A DNA stretch of 64,000 nucleotides. It comes from Burkholderiales bacterium 67-32 (GTDB lineage Bacteria; Pseudomonadota; Gammaproteobacteria; Burkholderiales; Burkholderiaceae_B). The stretch lies in NCBI GenBank assembly GCA_001898625.1, contig MKUP01000013.1, positions 62,001-126,000 on the forward strand, in the 5' to 3' direction. Within the stretch, counting starts at the first letter, position 1, and each line of letters starts with the position of its first letter. Positions 40,917-50,097 of the stretch are shown here, piece after piece. The notes under the pieces were generated by a model. The model was not told the origin of the DNA, searched no databases, and saw nothing but the letters and a program-made list of their open reading frames with translations. The position numbers and the translations under genes were made by a program.

Positions 40917-43900
40917 TTAAATAGCTCGAGCTGATACTCGATAGATCTCAATGAGCCGGCTGTCGGCTCCCTTTACTGTGAGTCTGCGGGTGTTGCCGTC
41001 GGCGGGGCGCACGTACTCGCTTCCGATGTGGAAACGTCGCTTCACTTCGATATAGCCCAGCCCAACCGGGCAAACGACTCTAGCGCTATGCGCGAGATCA
41101 TCCGTAGCTCTACCCAGGTAGAGCTCCAATGTCGCGTTGTCATAGGTGTCTGCGGTGATGGGGCTGGTGGAAATATCGGCGTCAGGATCGAATAGCGGCT
41201 CCCAACGGCGGCACCAAACCGTCACTTCGATTTCGATGGGCTGCGGCCGTGGAGTCGGTAGCGCGATCGCCTGCGCGATATACGCCGAGTCATTGATGCG
41301 CACGCACTTCGTCGTTCCCGCGGGGGGATCACCGCTTCCAGCGGCCGGGGCCACCCCGTTAAGGCTTCCTGTAACCGTCCACGCAGCCAACTCGGCCGGC
41401 TCGCCGACATTGGTCTGCGCCAACAATTCCGAGCCGGTCGCGCGGGAACGCGCGGTGCGGACCTGCGCCGGCTTGCCAGCGGAGGCTTCATACTCAACCG
41501 ACACGTCCGTCAGATTGAAGTCTCCCGCGGCCTCCAGCAGGAAGACCACCCTGTCTTCCTGCATGTATTTCGCGATAGATGAGCCGGTGATCTGACCACC
41601 TGCCACTGCTTCCCACGCCCCCTTGGGCGCGGCGTAGCGGTCGTAGTACGCGGGGTCGAACGCGTTGCTTGTTCCCGTGTACGTAATCGACGCGGGGCCG
41701 GTTCCGCTCACCCGGGTCAGCGTGCCAGCCACGTTCGGGCTGGTCGCCGTGCTGGTCATCACGATCATCGAGCCGTAGTTGCCAGCGACCGTGAAGGCCG
41801 TCGTACCGTCCGAGTAGGTGTCGCCTATCGTTGCCGCTGCGGAGGCCCCAACGAAGCCACGACCGCGCAGCGTTGAAAACCCGGGTGCGGCCCTGCGGTT
41901 CAAGGCATAGATCGCCGCTACTCCGCCGGTGACATTCAACTTGACCCGGCCGGTATCCCGTGCCAGTGCAGGTAGGATGACCTCGACCAGCGCAAACCGA
42001 TTGAACGCTACCGCAATGTTCTTCTGCAGCGCGATGTACTCGCTGTCGTAGTACTGGCGGTCGGCCTCGACCTGGGGGTTGGGTCCAGCGGCGATCGCAT
42101 CGTACTTCGACGACGACGCCAGTTTTAAACCCATGTGACCGGTTGTGAGCTCTTTCCAGATCGTGGCGCGCTCGTCGTTTGTGTCGTAAACAAGATCAGC
42201 AGGCACCGCCGCCGAGAACGCTGGCCGGGGCCGGAAAAGACGCAGGCTGGTGCGGGGCCGGGGTAGCGTGTTCACGTACTCCAGAATGGGCGCCCACAAC
42301 ACGGAGTTCGTGCGCGTGCCGGGGTGCGACGAACCGTCCCAGAGGAACTGGGTGGTAGCGAACTCAAATTTCTGTGCGTCTGAAGCGACGTCCACGAAGT
42401 CAATCCCCATCCTGTCGGCCACCGCTTTGAACTGCGCCAGCTCCACCGATCCCCACGATTTCGGGTGTTCGGATGCAATGGCTGCGCGGCTGCCGAAGGC
42501 CATTACCGACTGCACGAGGCGCTGCATGTCGGCTTGCCACATACGCCACGAGACGCCCCGCGTGAAGTTGTCGTTCGTCTCGCTGATGATGATCGTCTGG
42601 CTTGGATTGATGTCCGCGAAGGTCGTGCCGTAGCGGTTCACGTTCGAGAGCAGTACGTCGTTCAGCTCGATGCAGTCGTAGCCGCTGAACCCGAAGCTCT
42701 CGATGCGCCAATCAGCCAGCTCCGCGACTTTCGCGGCCGGGTGTTTGTCTTTCAACGGATAGACTGCCTGGGTATAGCTGTCGCCGAGCTGGCAGACCTT
42801 GTCGCTGTTCTTGAGCGTGATCGTCCCGGCCAGGGCGCCGGCACCGCCGGAGGCCGCGGCCGGTGGATTGCGGTACTTCGGGTTCGAACCTTCCGCCATC
42901 AGCATCTCGCGGAAGGAAACCTCGCTGGCAGAGTTCGTGATGCCGCTCTGGACCCAGAACCGAAGCTTTACCGCGTCCGGATGAAGGCCCAGGCCGGCGA
43001 TTTCGAATGGATCCTTGGGAAGAGAGAAGTCGGTCGTACCGAAGAGCTTGGTGCCACGCGCCGCTGTAATGGGTGCTCCGGCGGCATCGATCTGCTCGAT
43101 GAGGAAGCGACTGTTCGCAGTCGCCCCGATCAGCTCTTCGACAATGAGAGATCCAGAAGCTCGTCCCATCTCTTCAAAGTACGACCGAGGAAAATCCCGA
43201 TACGCCGCGCCCCCATGCACGGTAAGAACGCGGCGACCGTTCTTGATCGACCTTGTGATCGCCACGCTCGACTGCCATTGGGACAGGTCGTCGAACGCGA
43301 GTTCGTCGGGAGAAAATCGGTTCGGCTGGTCGTATGTGAGCCCGATAGCGCGCTTTGCATCGTTCGCGGTCGTCGGATCGACCGCCGGCACGGGAATGTC
43401 TTTCGCCGGGTACAGGACATCGTAAGCGACGTCCCTTGGCTGGATGAACGAATCGGAGACGAAGTACCCAAGACCAGTCACCAAGCGATTGGTCACTCCC
43501 GATTCCTGAAGCCCCTGCTTCCCGATTACCAGATAGGCGGCGTTCGAGGGAATCTTCCCCCAGGACAGGAACAGACGAACGTTGGCGCTGATCGCGACCG
43601 TCCGATGGCTCAAGCCCGTCGTCACTTCGGTCGCCCCGTTGGCGGCCAGGTAGAGGCTGTTCACCGTACCTGTTGGCCATTGCCCATCGGCCGAATATCC
43701 ATAGGCGGACATCACCACGAATTTGCCAACCACGTCAGTCGGAATGGCCAAGCGCACCTGCACATTGGCGCTGGCAGTGCCCGTCGGCCGAAATCCTCGA
43801 ACCGCTCCCAGCCCTGTCAGGAACGTGTCGCTGATCGCGTCGAGTACTGCCGTGCCAGCGCGGAGCGTCGGAAGGTCACCCGTTTTGAACCCGGCGTCTG

Positions 43901-45266
43901 GATACCGGTTCGGCAGTTTTGCGTAGATCATCTCCGATTGGGCTGGGGGAGAGCGGAACTTGGCGTTGCTGCCCGACCCGATCATCGGTTCGGTGATCCA
44001 AACCGTACCGCCACCGGCGGTAATTGCGGTTTGCACGATGAACTCGACGTCGTGGCATCCGGCCAGCCTCTCGACGTCCTGCACCTCGAAGTACCGCCGT
44101 TCGGTGAACGGGGCGGTGCCGAAGTAGCTCTCGCTGTACCCCAGCGATACACCGGCCTGGTCGCGTTGGTTGATGCGCAGGCGTGACAAGACCGTGGGAT
44201 CGGCCAGTTCTTCTACCTGCAACGATGCGGAAATTCTGCCAGTGTCATCGAAGGCGGATGCGAGGAACCGTGCGACCGCGCTGCCGTTGGCCACTCTGAG
44301 AGCGCGCCGGCCGTGCTTGATTTCTACCGTCGGGGGAACGGTTCTCGTCCAGTTGCTGAGATCGTCGAACGCAACCTGGGCAGCCGTAAAGAGGTTGGGT
44401 TGCTCATTCCGCAGTGACGCTGCATCTTGGAACGCCGTCACTCGCTCGGAGCTGGGTAGTCGCGACTTCTCCACGGCAGCGGACCCTACACGCTGATAGA
44501 GGATCGCGGCGTCGTTGTCGGCCGACGAAGGGGTGGAGAACATGCCACCGTCAGGCACTAGGTCGCCGATCACCGCGGTTGCCGACGCTCCCGTCAGGCC
44601 AGACGATGCTGCGAAGCTCATGGCCGGAGCCGAGGTATACCCGCTACCGCGCGCCTGCAGCTGGATCGCTACGACCTTCCCAGCATTCACGACGAACTTG
44701 CCGGCCGCTCCGGTTCCGCCCCCGCCCGAGAATGCAATGGCGAATGTACCGTCCGTTCCACCTGACCCGGCAACGAGATTCGCATACCCGGTCACCCCGG
44801 CCGAGAGTGCTGTAGGCACACTTTGGTAGCCGTTTGCCGCGCCCAGCGCAGTATATGCGCTGGTCTGTGCAGCCTCTAGGATCGGCGTGACGATCTCGAC
44901 CGCTTCAGCGGTGACTTGCCCAGCAAGATGTTCGCTGTATTGAATCCAGGCCGCACCAGTGTTGATCCATTCGTCGGTGCCGCTTGCCAGGGTAGCGCGC
45001 ACGCCACGGCGAGCCTCGTACGTTTTCCACGTCCCGCCATTGAAGGTGGCGTAGGTGCCGTTCGTGTAGATCTGGCCTTGGCCGTCGATAATGTCGATTG
45101 GGAAAGGAGTCCCTGGAGGGACGGGCGCTGACATCGTATAAAGACCGATATGGTCGTCCCACCGGCGGATGTTCTCGTTCATTCCGTTCGGGTCCGCAAA
45201 GGGATCCTCAAGCGACGAGAAGCCGATAAAGCTCCCACGGGCAAGCTGTTCACGCATAGTTCGCAC
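40917..45266 (-). CDS. Tail fibre with SGNH hydrolase domain and duplicated module
   Basis: A 1449-residue fibre. The N-terminal 130 residues carry ENIRRWDDHIGLYTMSAPVP and look like an attachment part. A Gly-rich section is near 165-240. A module at about 289-441 (QPNLFTAAQVAFDDLSNWTR ... SNAKFRSPP) recurs at about 647-801 (QPNRFSPDELAFDDLSQWQS ... SNPKYRNPP). Next is an SGNH hydrolase domain with VCQLGDSYTQ (S830), ISETNDN (block III) and WDGSSHPG (D977, H981), likely an acetyl esterase acting on surface polysaccharide. Beta-rich sequence follows to the end. It sits between tail-tube and chaperone genes, an unusual place for a fibre. Confidence 0.85.
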   Translation of the reverse strand: MRTMREQLARGSFIGFSSLEDPFADPNGMNENIRRWDDHIGLYTMSAPVPPGTPFPIDIIDGQGQIYTNGTYATFNGGTWKTYEARRGVRATLASGTDEWINTGAAWIQYSEHLAGQVTAEAVEIVTPILEAAQTSAYTALGAANGYQSVPTALSAGVTGYANLVAGSGGTDGTFAIAFSGGGGTGAAGKFVVNAGKVVAIQLQARGSGYTSAPAMSFAASSGLTGASATAVIGDLVPDGGMFSTPSSADNDAAILYQRVGSAAVEKSRLPSSERVTAFQDAASLRNEQPNLFTAAQVAFDDLSNWTRTVPPTVEIKHGRRALRVANGSAVARFLASAFDDTGRISASLQVEELADPTVLSRLRINQRDQAGVSLGYSESYFGTAPFTERRYFEVQDVERLAGCHDVEFIVQTAITAGGGTVWITEPMIGSGSNAKFRSPPAQSEMIYAKLPNRYPDAGFKTGDLPTLRAGTAVLDAISDTFLTGLGAVRGFRPTGTASANVQVRLAIPTDVVGKFVVMSAYGYSADGQWPTGTVNSLYLAANGATEVTTGLSHRTVAISANVRLFLSWGKIPSNAAYLVIGKQGLQESGVTNRLVTGLGYFVSDSFIQPRDVAYDVLYPAKDIPVPAVDPTTANDAKRAIGLTYDQPNRFSPDELAFDDLSQWQSSVAITRSIKNGRRVLTVHGGAAYRDFPRSYFEEMGRASGSLIVEELIGATANSRFLIEQIDAAGAPITAARGTKLFGTTDFSLPKDPFEIAGLGLHPDAVKLRFWVQSGITNSASEVSFREMLMAEGSNPKYRNPPAAASGGAGALAGTITLKNSDKVCQLGDSYTQAVYPLKDKHPAAKVAELADWRIESFGFSGYDCIELNDVLLSNVNRYGTTFADINPSQTIIISETNDNFTRGVSWRMWQADMQRLVQSVMAFGSRAAIASEHPKSWGSVELAQFKAVADRMGIDFVDVASDAQKFEFATTQFLWDGSSHPGTRTNSVLWAPILEYVNTLPRPRTSLRLFRPRPAFSAAVPADLVYDTNDERATIWKELTTGHMGLKLASSSKYDAIAAGPNPQVEADRQYYDSEYIALQKNIAVAFNRFALVEVILPALARDTGRVKLNVTGGVAAIYALNRRAAPGFSTLRGRGFVGASAAATIGDTYSDGTTAFTVAGNYGSMIVMTSTATSPNVAGTLTRVSGTGPASITYTGTSNAFDPAYYDRYAAPKGAWEAVAGGQITGSSIAKYMQEDRVVFLLEAAGDFNLTDVSVEYEASAGKPAQVRTARSRATGSELLAQTNVGEPAELAAWTVTGSLNGVAPAAGSGDPPAGTTKCVRINDSAYIAQAIALPTPRPQPIEIEVTVWCRRWEPLFDPDADISTSPITADTYDNATLELYLGRATDDLAHSARVVCPVGLGYIEVKRRFHIGSEYVRPADGNTRRLTVKGADSRLIEIYRVSARAI

Positions 45267-46083
45267 TCATGATCCGATACCAGCGCGGCCGCACCTGCAG
45301 CGGCGCTAAGACTGGTTCTATGTTGAAGTTCAAATTCACAACGGAGATACCGTCGCTCAACAGATCTGCCGCTTGAACGGGATTGAGCTGTGCGCGATAG
45401 ATGTCTGCACGCACATGACGGCTGCTAACTGCATTGACTCCGTGGTAGACGATCCCCAGTGTGCGGCTGGGACGGATAAGCCCTTCGACGACGTCGACCC
45501 CGCTTGCGCTTCGATAGGAAATATCTACGTATGCACCAAGCGGTGCGGAAAATCCCTTCATTAAGCGGACGCCGAACGCGTCTGCTGTCCAGTGCTCGCC
45601 CTCGATCCAAGACGCCCAGCTCGGAATGACCTGAACCGGCTGGCTAAGGTCAATCGGTTCCGCGGTAAACAACATGCTGTCAGATACCAGGCGGGCACCA
45701 CCGGCAAAGATCCGATTTGTAACTGTGCGCCCCACTGACTCTGACCAGACACCGCTTAAGTAGTCGGCCATGTTTGCCGCGCCCAATCCATACAGCGTCA
45801 CGGTCGCAGCGATCGACTGCACAATCGGTCCACCACGAGCTTGGCCAGGCCGCGGGTATGCCGCGACCCTCGGCAGGACCAGTTGCTGGGTGATCACCAG
45901 CCCACTTGCATTGCCGACATATCGTCCCGGGGGCATTTCAAGTGATGCCGGGTTCAACAGCGCCGAAGGCCAGTTGGTCCCGGCACCAGGTGCGGCCGAC
46001 GAGTCCACCGCTCCGTTAGAACGCAGCGGTGCCGTGAAATGCACTCGGCCACGTCCAACGTAAGCGATTGATTGTCGGTTCAT
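45250..46083 (-). CDS. Phage tail protein (virion tail, family uncertain)
   Basis: A 277-residue beta-rich protein beginning MNRQSIAYVGRGRVHFTAPL, with VTLYGLGAANMADYLSGVWS and a late VVNLNFNIEPVLAPLQVRPR. The pattern fits phage tail structural proteins, and it lies directly after the predicted tail-tube gene. It might be a second tube-like or an adaptor protein. The stop overlaps the start of the fibre gene by 17 bases, so the fibre is translationally coupled to it. Confidence 0.6.
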   Translation of the reverse strand: MNRQSIAYVGRGRVHFTAPLRSNGAVDSSAAPGAGTNWPSALLNPASLEMPPGRYVGNASGLVITQQLVLPRVAAYPRPGQARGGPIVQSIAATVTLYGLGAANMADYLSGVWSESVGRTVTNRIFAGGARLVSDSMLFTAEPIDLSQPVQVIPSWASWIEGEHWTADAFGVRLMKGFSAPLGAYVDISYRSASGVDVVEGLIRPSRTLGIVYHGVNAVSSRHVRADIYRAQLNPVQAADLLSDGISVVNLNFNIEPVLAPLQVRPRWYRIMSANYA

Positions 46084-46090
46084 GCCAAAC

Positions 46091-46888
46091 TCAGTACCGC
46101 AGCGTGCCGTACTGGCTCAGCGGATCGGCTGCAGTTCCAAGCGGTCGACTCTTATCGCACTCGGCCGTGCCGGTGAGCTGCAGCGTCAGCGAGTTTTCAT
46201 CGATCAGTGCGACGGAAGACGCCGGGCCGAACTTCACTTTGTACAGATCGAAGTAAGCCGGCCGAGGCGTGCCATCCATGACGTTGAACCCGTCGAAATG
46301 CAGATGAACCGGCGCCGATGGCCTGTTGAACAGCTGGATCTGAGTGTGGGTGGACTTCGTATACCCGACCGTGATGTTTGGCTGTCCGACGCCCGAGGTA
46401 ACCGTGGGCGCGGGGATGTCGCCACCTTCCAGAATGCGGATCGAGCCCGCCGTGGTGACTTCGTAGTCTTCGCCTGCAACATACGTGGTCTCGCCGTCGG
46501 AACTTTTGACGACGTACGCAACGCTGCGGTCCGGTAGCGCATCCAGCGGCACAGTCGCACCAGGCCACGCCACGTGGGGCTCGGCGACGACCACGGCGGT
46601 CGTGACATTGTCCTCGGAGCCCGTACCGTAGAAGGCAAGCGCCATATTGCGCGGGTAGGCGCACTTGAGCTGCAGGCTCACGTCGACACGTTGAATCTCA
46701 CGGTGCTGGCAGTGCAATCCACCGACGGCCGACGTGAAATCGCGTACGTCCTCGGTGGTCTCGGTCGCGTTGACCTGGAACTGCGGCGCGTTGCCGACGG
46801 GCATCAAGCCGACGGTCCTGGCGGCGTAGGCCAGGTAATCGGCCAGCGTAACGTCGCCACGGCCTTTGAAGCAGCATTTGGTGGGCAT
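46091..46888 (-). CDS. Putative major tail tube protein
   Basis: A 265-residue protein beginning MPTKCCFKGRGDVTLADYLA, with VNATETTEDVRDFTSAVGG, SLQLKCAYPRNMALAFYGTG and HLHFDGFNVMDGTPRPAYFD. The repeated short beta strands and the FYGTG / VHLHFDGFN elements are those of siphophage tail tube proteins. I chose ATG 46888, because the frame further upstream runs into the previous gene. It follows the tail terminator gene, in the usual order. Confidence 0.7.
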   Translation of the reverse strand: MPTKCCFKGRGDVTLADYLAYAARTVGLMPVGNAPQFQVNATETTEDVRDFTSAVGGLHCQHREIQRVDVSLQLKCAYPRNMALAFYGTGSEDNVTTAVVVAEPHVAWPGATVPLDALPDRSVAYVVKSSDGETTYVAGEDYEVTTAGSIRILEGGDIPAPTVTSGVGQPNITVGYTKSTHTQIQLFNRPSAPVHLHFDGFNVMDGTPRPAYFDLYKVKFGPASSVALIDENSLTLQLTGTAECDKSRPLGTAADPLSQYGTLRY

Positions 46889-46898
46889 GGTGGGCTCC

Positions 46899-47351
46899 CT
46901 ATCGATAGTTGGGGGTGTGGCAGCGGATGCGCTCGGTCGAGAACGCAAAGGGGTAATAGGCGTACCCAGGGCTGTAGTACGCACGGCCGGCAGTCTGTGC
47001 TACCAGGGCCGAGTGTCCCGTCGGGACGAAGCCTTCAAGCGCGGCCAGCATGCGGTTGGCGACGATGCCGGCGCGCTCGTCCGCAACAACGACTTCCTTG
47101 TCATTCGCCTTGTTGGCCACAGCGATCGTGATGAACCACAGCAAGCTGTACTTGGTGCTCCACTCGTCGCTGCTGACTACCTGATGGCCACCGGAAACGA
47201 CGTAGATTGCTGGGACGATCTGCCGCTCTTCACCCAGGTCGGCCATCTCGCCGCGCGAAAGCACGCGCTTAACCGTTTGGTCCTCGACCAGTGCTTCTCG
47301 CAGTTGGGCGATGATCTCGGCGCCGGACGCATAAAAATCTTGTTCGAGCAT
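46899..47351 (-). CDS. Tail terminator-like protein
   Basis: A 150-residue protein starting MLEQDFYASGAEIIAQLREA, with IVPAIYVVSGGHQVVSSDEW and a late PFAFSTERIRCHTPNYR. Position (after gp36-like, before the tube) and size match siphovirus tail terminators of the lambda U or Mu gp37 type. Its start overlaps the stop of the previous gene by one base. Confidence 0.68.
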   Translation of the reverse strand: MLEQDFYASGAEIIAQLREALVEDQTVKRVLSRGEMADLGEERQIVPAIYVVSGGHQVVSSDEWSTKYSLLWFITIAVANKANDKEVVVADERAGIVANRMLAALEGFVPTGHSALVAQTAGRAYYSPGYAYYPFAFSTERIRCHTPNYR

Positions 47352-47830
47352 CAGAACTCCCGCATCACGTCGTCGGTGATCTGCCGCGGCGAAAAGCAGT
47401 ACTGGACGCGGTCACCGGTCTGCGCCGTGCTGGCGACCAGGTCGCCCGGTTCCCCGCCCCAAGGGCAGGCAAGTTGCGTCTTTCCCGCGGCGATGCTGTC
47501 CAGCTCGACCAGTGCGGCCTTGTAGCGTCGGGCTACCTCGTTTTCCGGCGCCAGATCGTCGTAGAGGTAGAACCGCGCCAGGTCGCACGAGAGGCGCACG
47601 AGCTGGGGCGGCGCGACATACTCGACGCCGCCGCCCGTGCTGGGCTTGGCGCAGCCGCGTAGCGGCAGCCGGTACACCTGGCCGACATAGCCGTCGACGA
47701 ACGCAGCCGCATCGGACAGCGCGGTCTCGATGCGTACTGGATTCAGCGTACCGTCGTCGTCTGGCGACAGCTCAGCGAGTTCAGGCTCGCCAAAGCGCTG
47801 GATCATGTCCTGGGCGGTTGCGTAGGCCAT
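47351..47830 (-). CDS. Mu gp36-like head-tail connector (DUF1320)
   Basis: A 159-residue protein with the family start MAYATAQDMIQRFGEPELAE, then ALSDAAAFVDGYVGQVYRLP and a late CPWGGEPGDLV...QITDDVMREF. These are the DUF1320 landmarks (Mu gp36), a connector that joins the head to the tail. It lies nine bases after the decoration gene. Confidence 0.88.
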   Translation of the reverse strand: MAYATAQDMIQRFGEPELAELSPDDDGTLNPVRIETALSDAAAFVDGYVGQVYRLPLRGCAKPSTGGGVEYVAPPQLVRLSCDLARFYLYDDLAPENEVARRYKAALVELDSIAAGKTQLACPWGGEPGDLVASTAQTGDRVQYCFSPRQITDDVMREF

Positions 47831-47839
47831 TGCTGCGCC

Positions 47840-48226
47840 TTATGCGGCCGGATGAACGTGCGTGAGCGGCTGGATCTCGATGATGTCGCCCGCAGCGGTG
47901 GCGGCACCGAGGGCGCGGCCGCAGTAATCGTCCGCAGCACCGACCGCGGCGCGGCCTGTGCCATCAGCGGCGGGCTTGACGAACGCTCCGAAGGCGATCG
48001 CCTCGGACGCGACGACCAGGCCGGAGTAGGCGGTGATGGCGGACACGGCCTCGCCGATTGCACCGGCGGTCTCGGTGATGCCCTGCGAGTCCTTCGTGCC
48101 GCCGGCCGACGTAGCATGAGTGCCGTCGTAGGCGATGAACCGATACTGCTCCACGGCCGCGGTCGCGACGATGGTGACCGCGTGCGTCTTGTTGTACTGA
48201 CGCCCGGTGTTGTTCTGCGAAGCCAT
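47840..48226 (-). CDS. Capsid decoration-like protein (DUF2190 type)
   Basis: A 128-residue Gly/Ala-rich protein with a compact beta-barrel pattern: AAVEQYRFIAYDGTHATSAG, SGLVVASEAIAFGAFVKPAA and DYCGRALGAATAAGDIIEIQ. This is typical of the small proteins that bind the outside of the capsid and stabilise it. It lies between the repeat protein and the connector gene. Confidence 0.7.
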   Translation of the reverse strand: MASQNNTGRQYNKTHAVTIVATAAVEQYRFIAYDGTHATSAGGTKDSQGITETAGAIGEAVSAITAYSGLVVASEAIAFGAFVKPAADGTGRAAVGAADDYCGRALGAATAAGDIIEIQPLTHVHPAA

Positions 48227-48297
48227 GATGGTGCTCCAGGTGGGTTGATTCGAAGGCCGCCGGCCAGCTCACCACTGCGCAGGTGACGCTTCCACCG

Positions 48298-48966
48298 TCA
48301 GGTGTTCTTGCGGCCGGGCGATTTGGCGGCGCGTTTGGGGGACTGCTTCAGGATGGGCTTGGCGCCGCCAGGCGGCGCCCCGGTTTGTTGCGCGCCGTCG
48401 GCACCGGAGCCGGTCGTGGCACTACCTTCTGCGCCGGTCGGTGCGATGTCCTGGGTCAGCGATTCGTTCTGCGCTTGTTGCGTGCCGTCGGCACCGGAGC
48501 CGGTCGTGGCACTACCTTCTGCGCTGGTCGGCGCGATGTCCTGGGTCAACGATTCGTTCTGCGCTTGTTGCGTGCCGTCGGCACCGGAGCCGGTCGTGGC
48601 ACTACCTTCTGCGCTGGGCGGTGCGATGTCCTGGGTCAGCGATTCGTTCTGCGCTTGTTGCGTGCCGTCGGCACCGGAGCCAGTCGTGGCACCACCTTCT
48701 GCGCCGGTCGGTGCGACACCCTGGGTGAGCGATTCGTTTTGCAGCTGGACGTACCGGCGAGCGCCTTGAAAGACCTTCGCGGCCTCGCCTTCCTTGAGCC
48801 GCGCGAACTCCGCCTCCTCGGCGATTTCCTCGGTGTCCACGATCGCACCACTGGCTTTCAGCGCGATCTCGTCGGACAGATGCAGTCCGAACACCGTCTC
48901 GCCCGGTTCGAAGCGCGTGCGCTCGCCCTCGATGAAGGTCTCGATGGCAATCTTGGCTTTGAGCAT
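48298..48966 (-). CDS. Capsid-module protein with 30-residue tandem repeats
   Basis: A 222-residue protein. Residues 1-72 form a small domain (MLKAKIAIETFIEGERTRFE, FGLHLSDEIALKASGAIVD) of a kind often next to capsid genes. The middle has nearly four copies of a 30-residue unit (QNESLTQDIAPTSAEGSATT, then GSGADGTQQA). The C-terminus is basic (PKRAAKSPGRKNT). The repeats are likely a flexible linker between the folded part and a basic tail that could bind DNA or the capsid. It follows the capsid gene after a 128-base gap with a large palindrome. Confidence 0.72.
   Translation of the reverse strand: MLKAKIAIETFIEGERTRFEPGETVFGLHLSDEIALKASGAIVDTEEIAEEAEFARLKEGEAAKVFQGARRYVQLQNESLTQGVAPTGAEGGATTGSGADGTQQAQNESLTQDIAPPSAEGSATTGSGADGTQQAQNESLTQDIAPTSAEGSATTGSGADGTQQAQNESLTQDIAPTGAEGSATTGSGADGAQQTGAPPGGAKPILKQSPKRAAKSPGRKNT
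48391..48742. repeat. 90-bp tandem repeat, about 3.9 copies
   Basis: Copies start at 48391, 48481, 48571 and 48661, each opening CGYGCCGTCGGCACCGG. The first three are near identical and the fourth diverges only at its end. The period of 90 keeps frame, giving 30-residue repeats. Copy number is likely variable by slippage. Confidence 0.95.
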
Positions 48967-48993
48967 GTTCTCTTCCTTGCTTGGCCTGCTACG

Positions 48994-49015
48994 CCCCGGG
49001 CCGGCCGGCCCGGGG
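48994..49015. repeat. 22-bp perfect palindrome after the capsid gene
   Basis: CCCCGGGCCGG followed by CCGGCCCGGGG is an exact inverted repeat without a loop, about 80 bases beyond the capsid stop. As RNA it would form a very stable stem. There is no T-run, so it may attenuate or protect the abundant capsid message instead of ending transcription. Confidence 0.6.
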
Positions 49016-49094
49016 GTTCGTCAGACGCTACGGTCGCCGGCTTCAGGTGTTCGGCCGGCCTGCATACGCGGGCTCTACGTCTCCCGCTCGAAAA

Positions 49095-50054
49095 TCACTT
49101 CGGGTTGGTGAAGAGGAAGCCGGCCTCGCCGTAAGCAACGTTGGGCTTGCGCTCGAACGTGCCTCCATAGATCCAGCTCTTCGACGAGTTCTCGTAGTAC
49201 GGCGCCTCGGCGAACGGGTGGCCTTCGATCACGTTGGTGAAGCCGAAGGCGGGCTGCGCCAGGCTGACGTTGGCACCCGTCGACGAAATCTCGGGCACGT
49301 AGGCCAGGATCGCGTTGTTGCCCCAGACGTCCTGGCCCACGCCGGCTTCGTTCTTCCAGATCGCGTCGCCGATGTAGATGTTCTTGACGTTCAGTTGGAC
49401 CTTGGCTTGGTCGACCGTTGCAGGACCGGTCTGAGTGCTCGGCAGATAGCCCTTGACCTCGGCGTTGCCTTCGTACGCCGCCCAGGCATCAGCCGAGAAG
49501 ATCATCGTGTTGGGACGTACACCGGCCTTTTTGCGAATGACCTCCGCGGCGGCCCGGATATCGGTCACAGGCGTGCCCGTCGCGGCCGACCACTTCGTGC
49601 CGCCGGCTAACGCCAGGGTATTGCCCGCCGCATAGGAGCCCGAGGCGGTGGCAACCGCCGCAACGTCCAGCTCGTAATCGAGGTTCAGGATGTCCATCGC
49701 CGTCGTCATCGCGATGGTGGATACCGGCAGGAACCTGCGGACCTCCAGGGGCTGGCGCTCGTCGGCCTCGCGCAGCAGCTCACGGGGCATCGGTACTTCG
49801 ACGGCATACTGCTCGACGGTGTACACCTTGCCCTCGAACATAATGTCGACGCGCTTGGTGGCAGCGCCCGGCGCGCGCCGCAGGTTGTAGCGGCGGAAGC
49901 GCTCGTCGCCGAGCTTGGCGATCACGACCGAGGACAGCGCGTGCGGCAGGCGGGGAAACAGGCGTTCCGCGATCATGGTTCCCGTTCCCATACCCAACAG
50001 GATGTTGGTCAGGATCGGGTTCTGCTTGAGGCGGATTTGTTCGAGGGTCATCAT
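49095..50054 (-). CDS. Major capsid protein
   Basis: A 319-residue protein beginning MMTLEQIRLKQNPILTNILL, with GNGTMIAERLFPRL-like GTGTMIAERLFPRLPHALSS, a spine region ELLREADERQPLEVRRFLPV, and GVRPNTMIFSADAWAAYEGN. The end holds HPFAEAPYYENSSKSWIYGG, typical of phage major capsid proteins of this group. AAGGAA lies upstream, and either of two adjacent ATGs could serve. It follows the protease/scaffold gene, as in Mu (I-Z-T). Confidence 0.88.
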   Translation of the reverse strand: MMTLEQIRLKQNPILTNILLGMGTGTMIAERLFPRLPHALSSVVIAKLGDERFRRYNLRRAPGAATKRVDIMFEGKVYTVEQYAVEVPMPRELLREADERQPLEVRRFLPVSTIAMTTAMDILNLDYELDVAAVATASGSYAAGNTLALAGGTKWSAATGTPVTDIRAAAEVIRKKAGVRPNTMIFSADAWAAYEGNAEVKGYLPSTQTGPATVDQAKVQLNVKNIYIGDAIWKNEAGVGQDVWGNNAILAYVPEISSTGANVSLAQPAFGFTNVIEGHPFAEAPYYENSSKSWIYGGTFERKPNVAYGEAGFLFTNPK

Positions 50055-50097
50055 GATGATGGGTTCCTTGGAGTCTTGGGGAATCGGTGCGTGGCGG

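Noticed and set aside
48391-48742. CRISPR array
   Set aside because: The 90-bp units are continuous tandem repeats without unique spacers and stay in coding frame.
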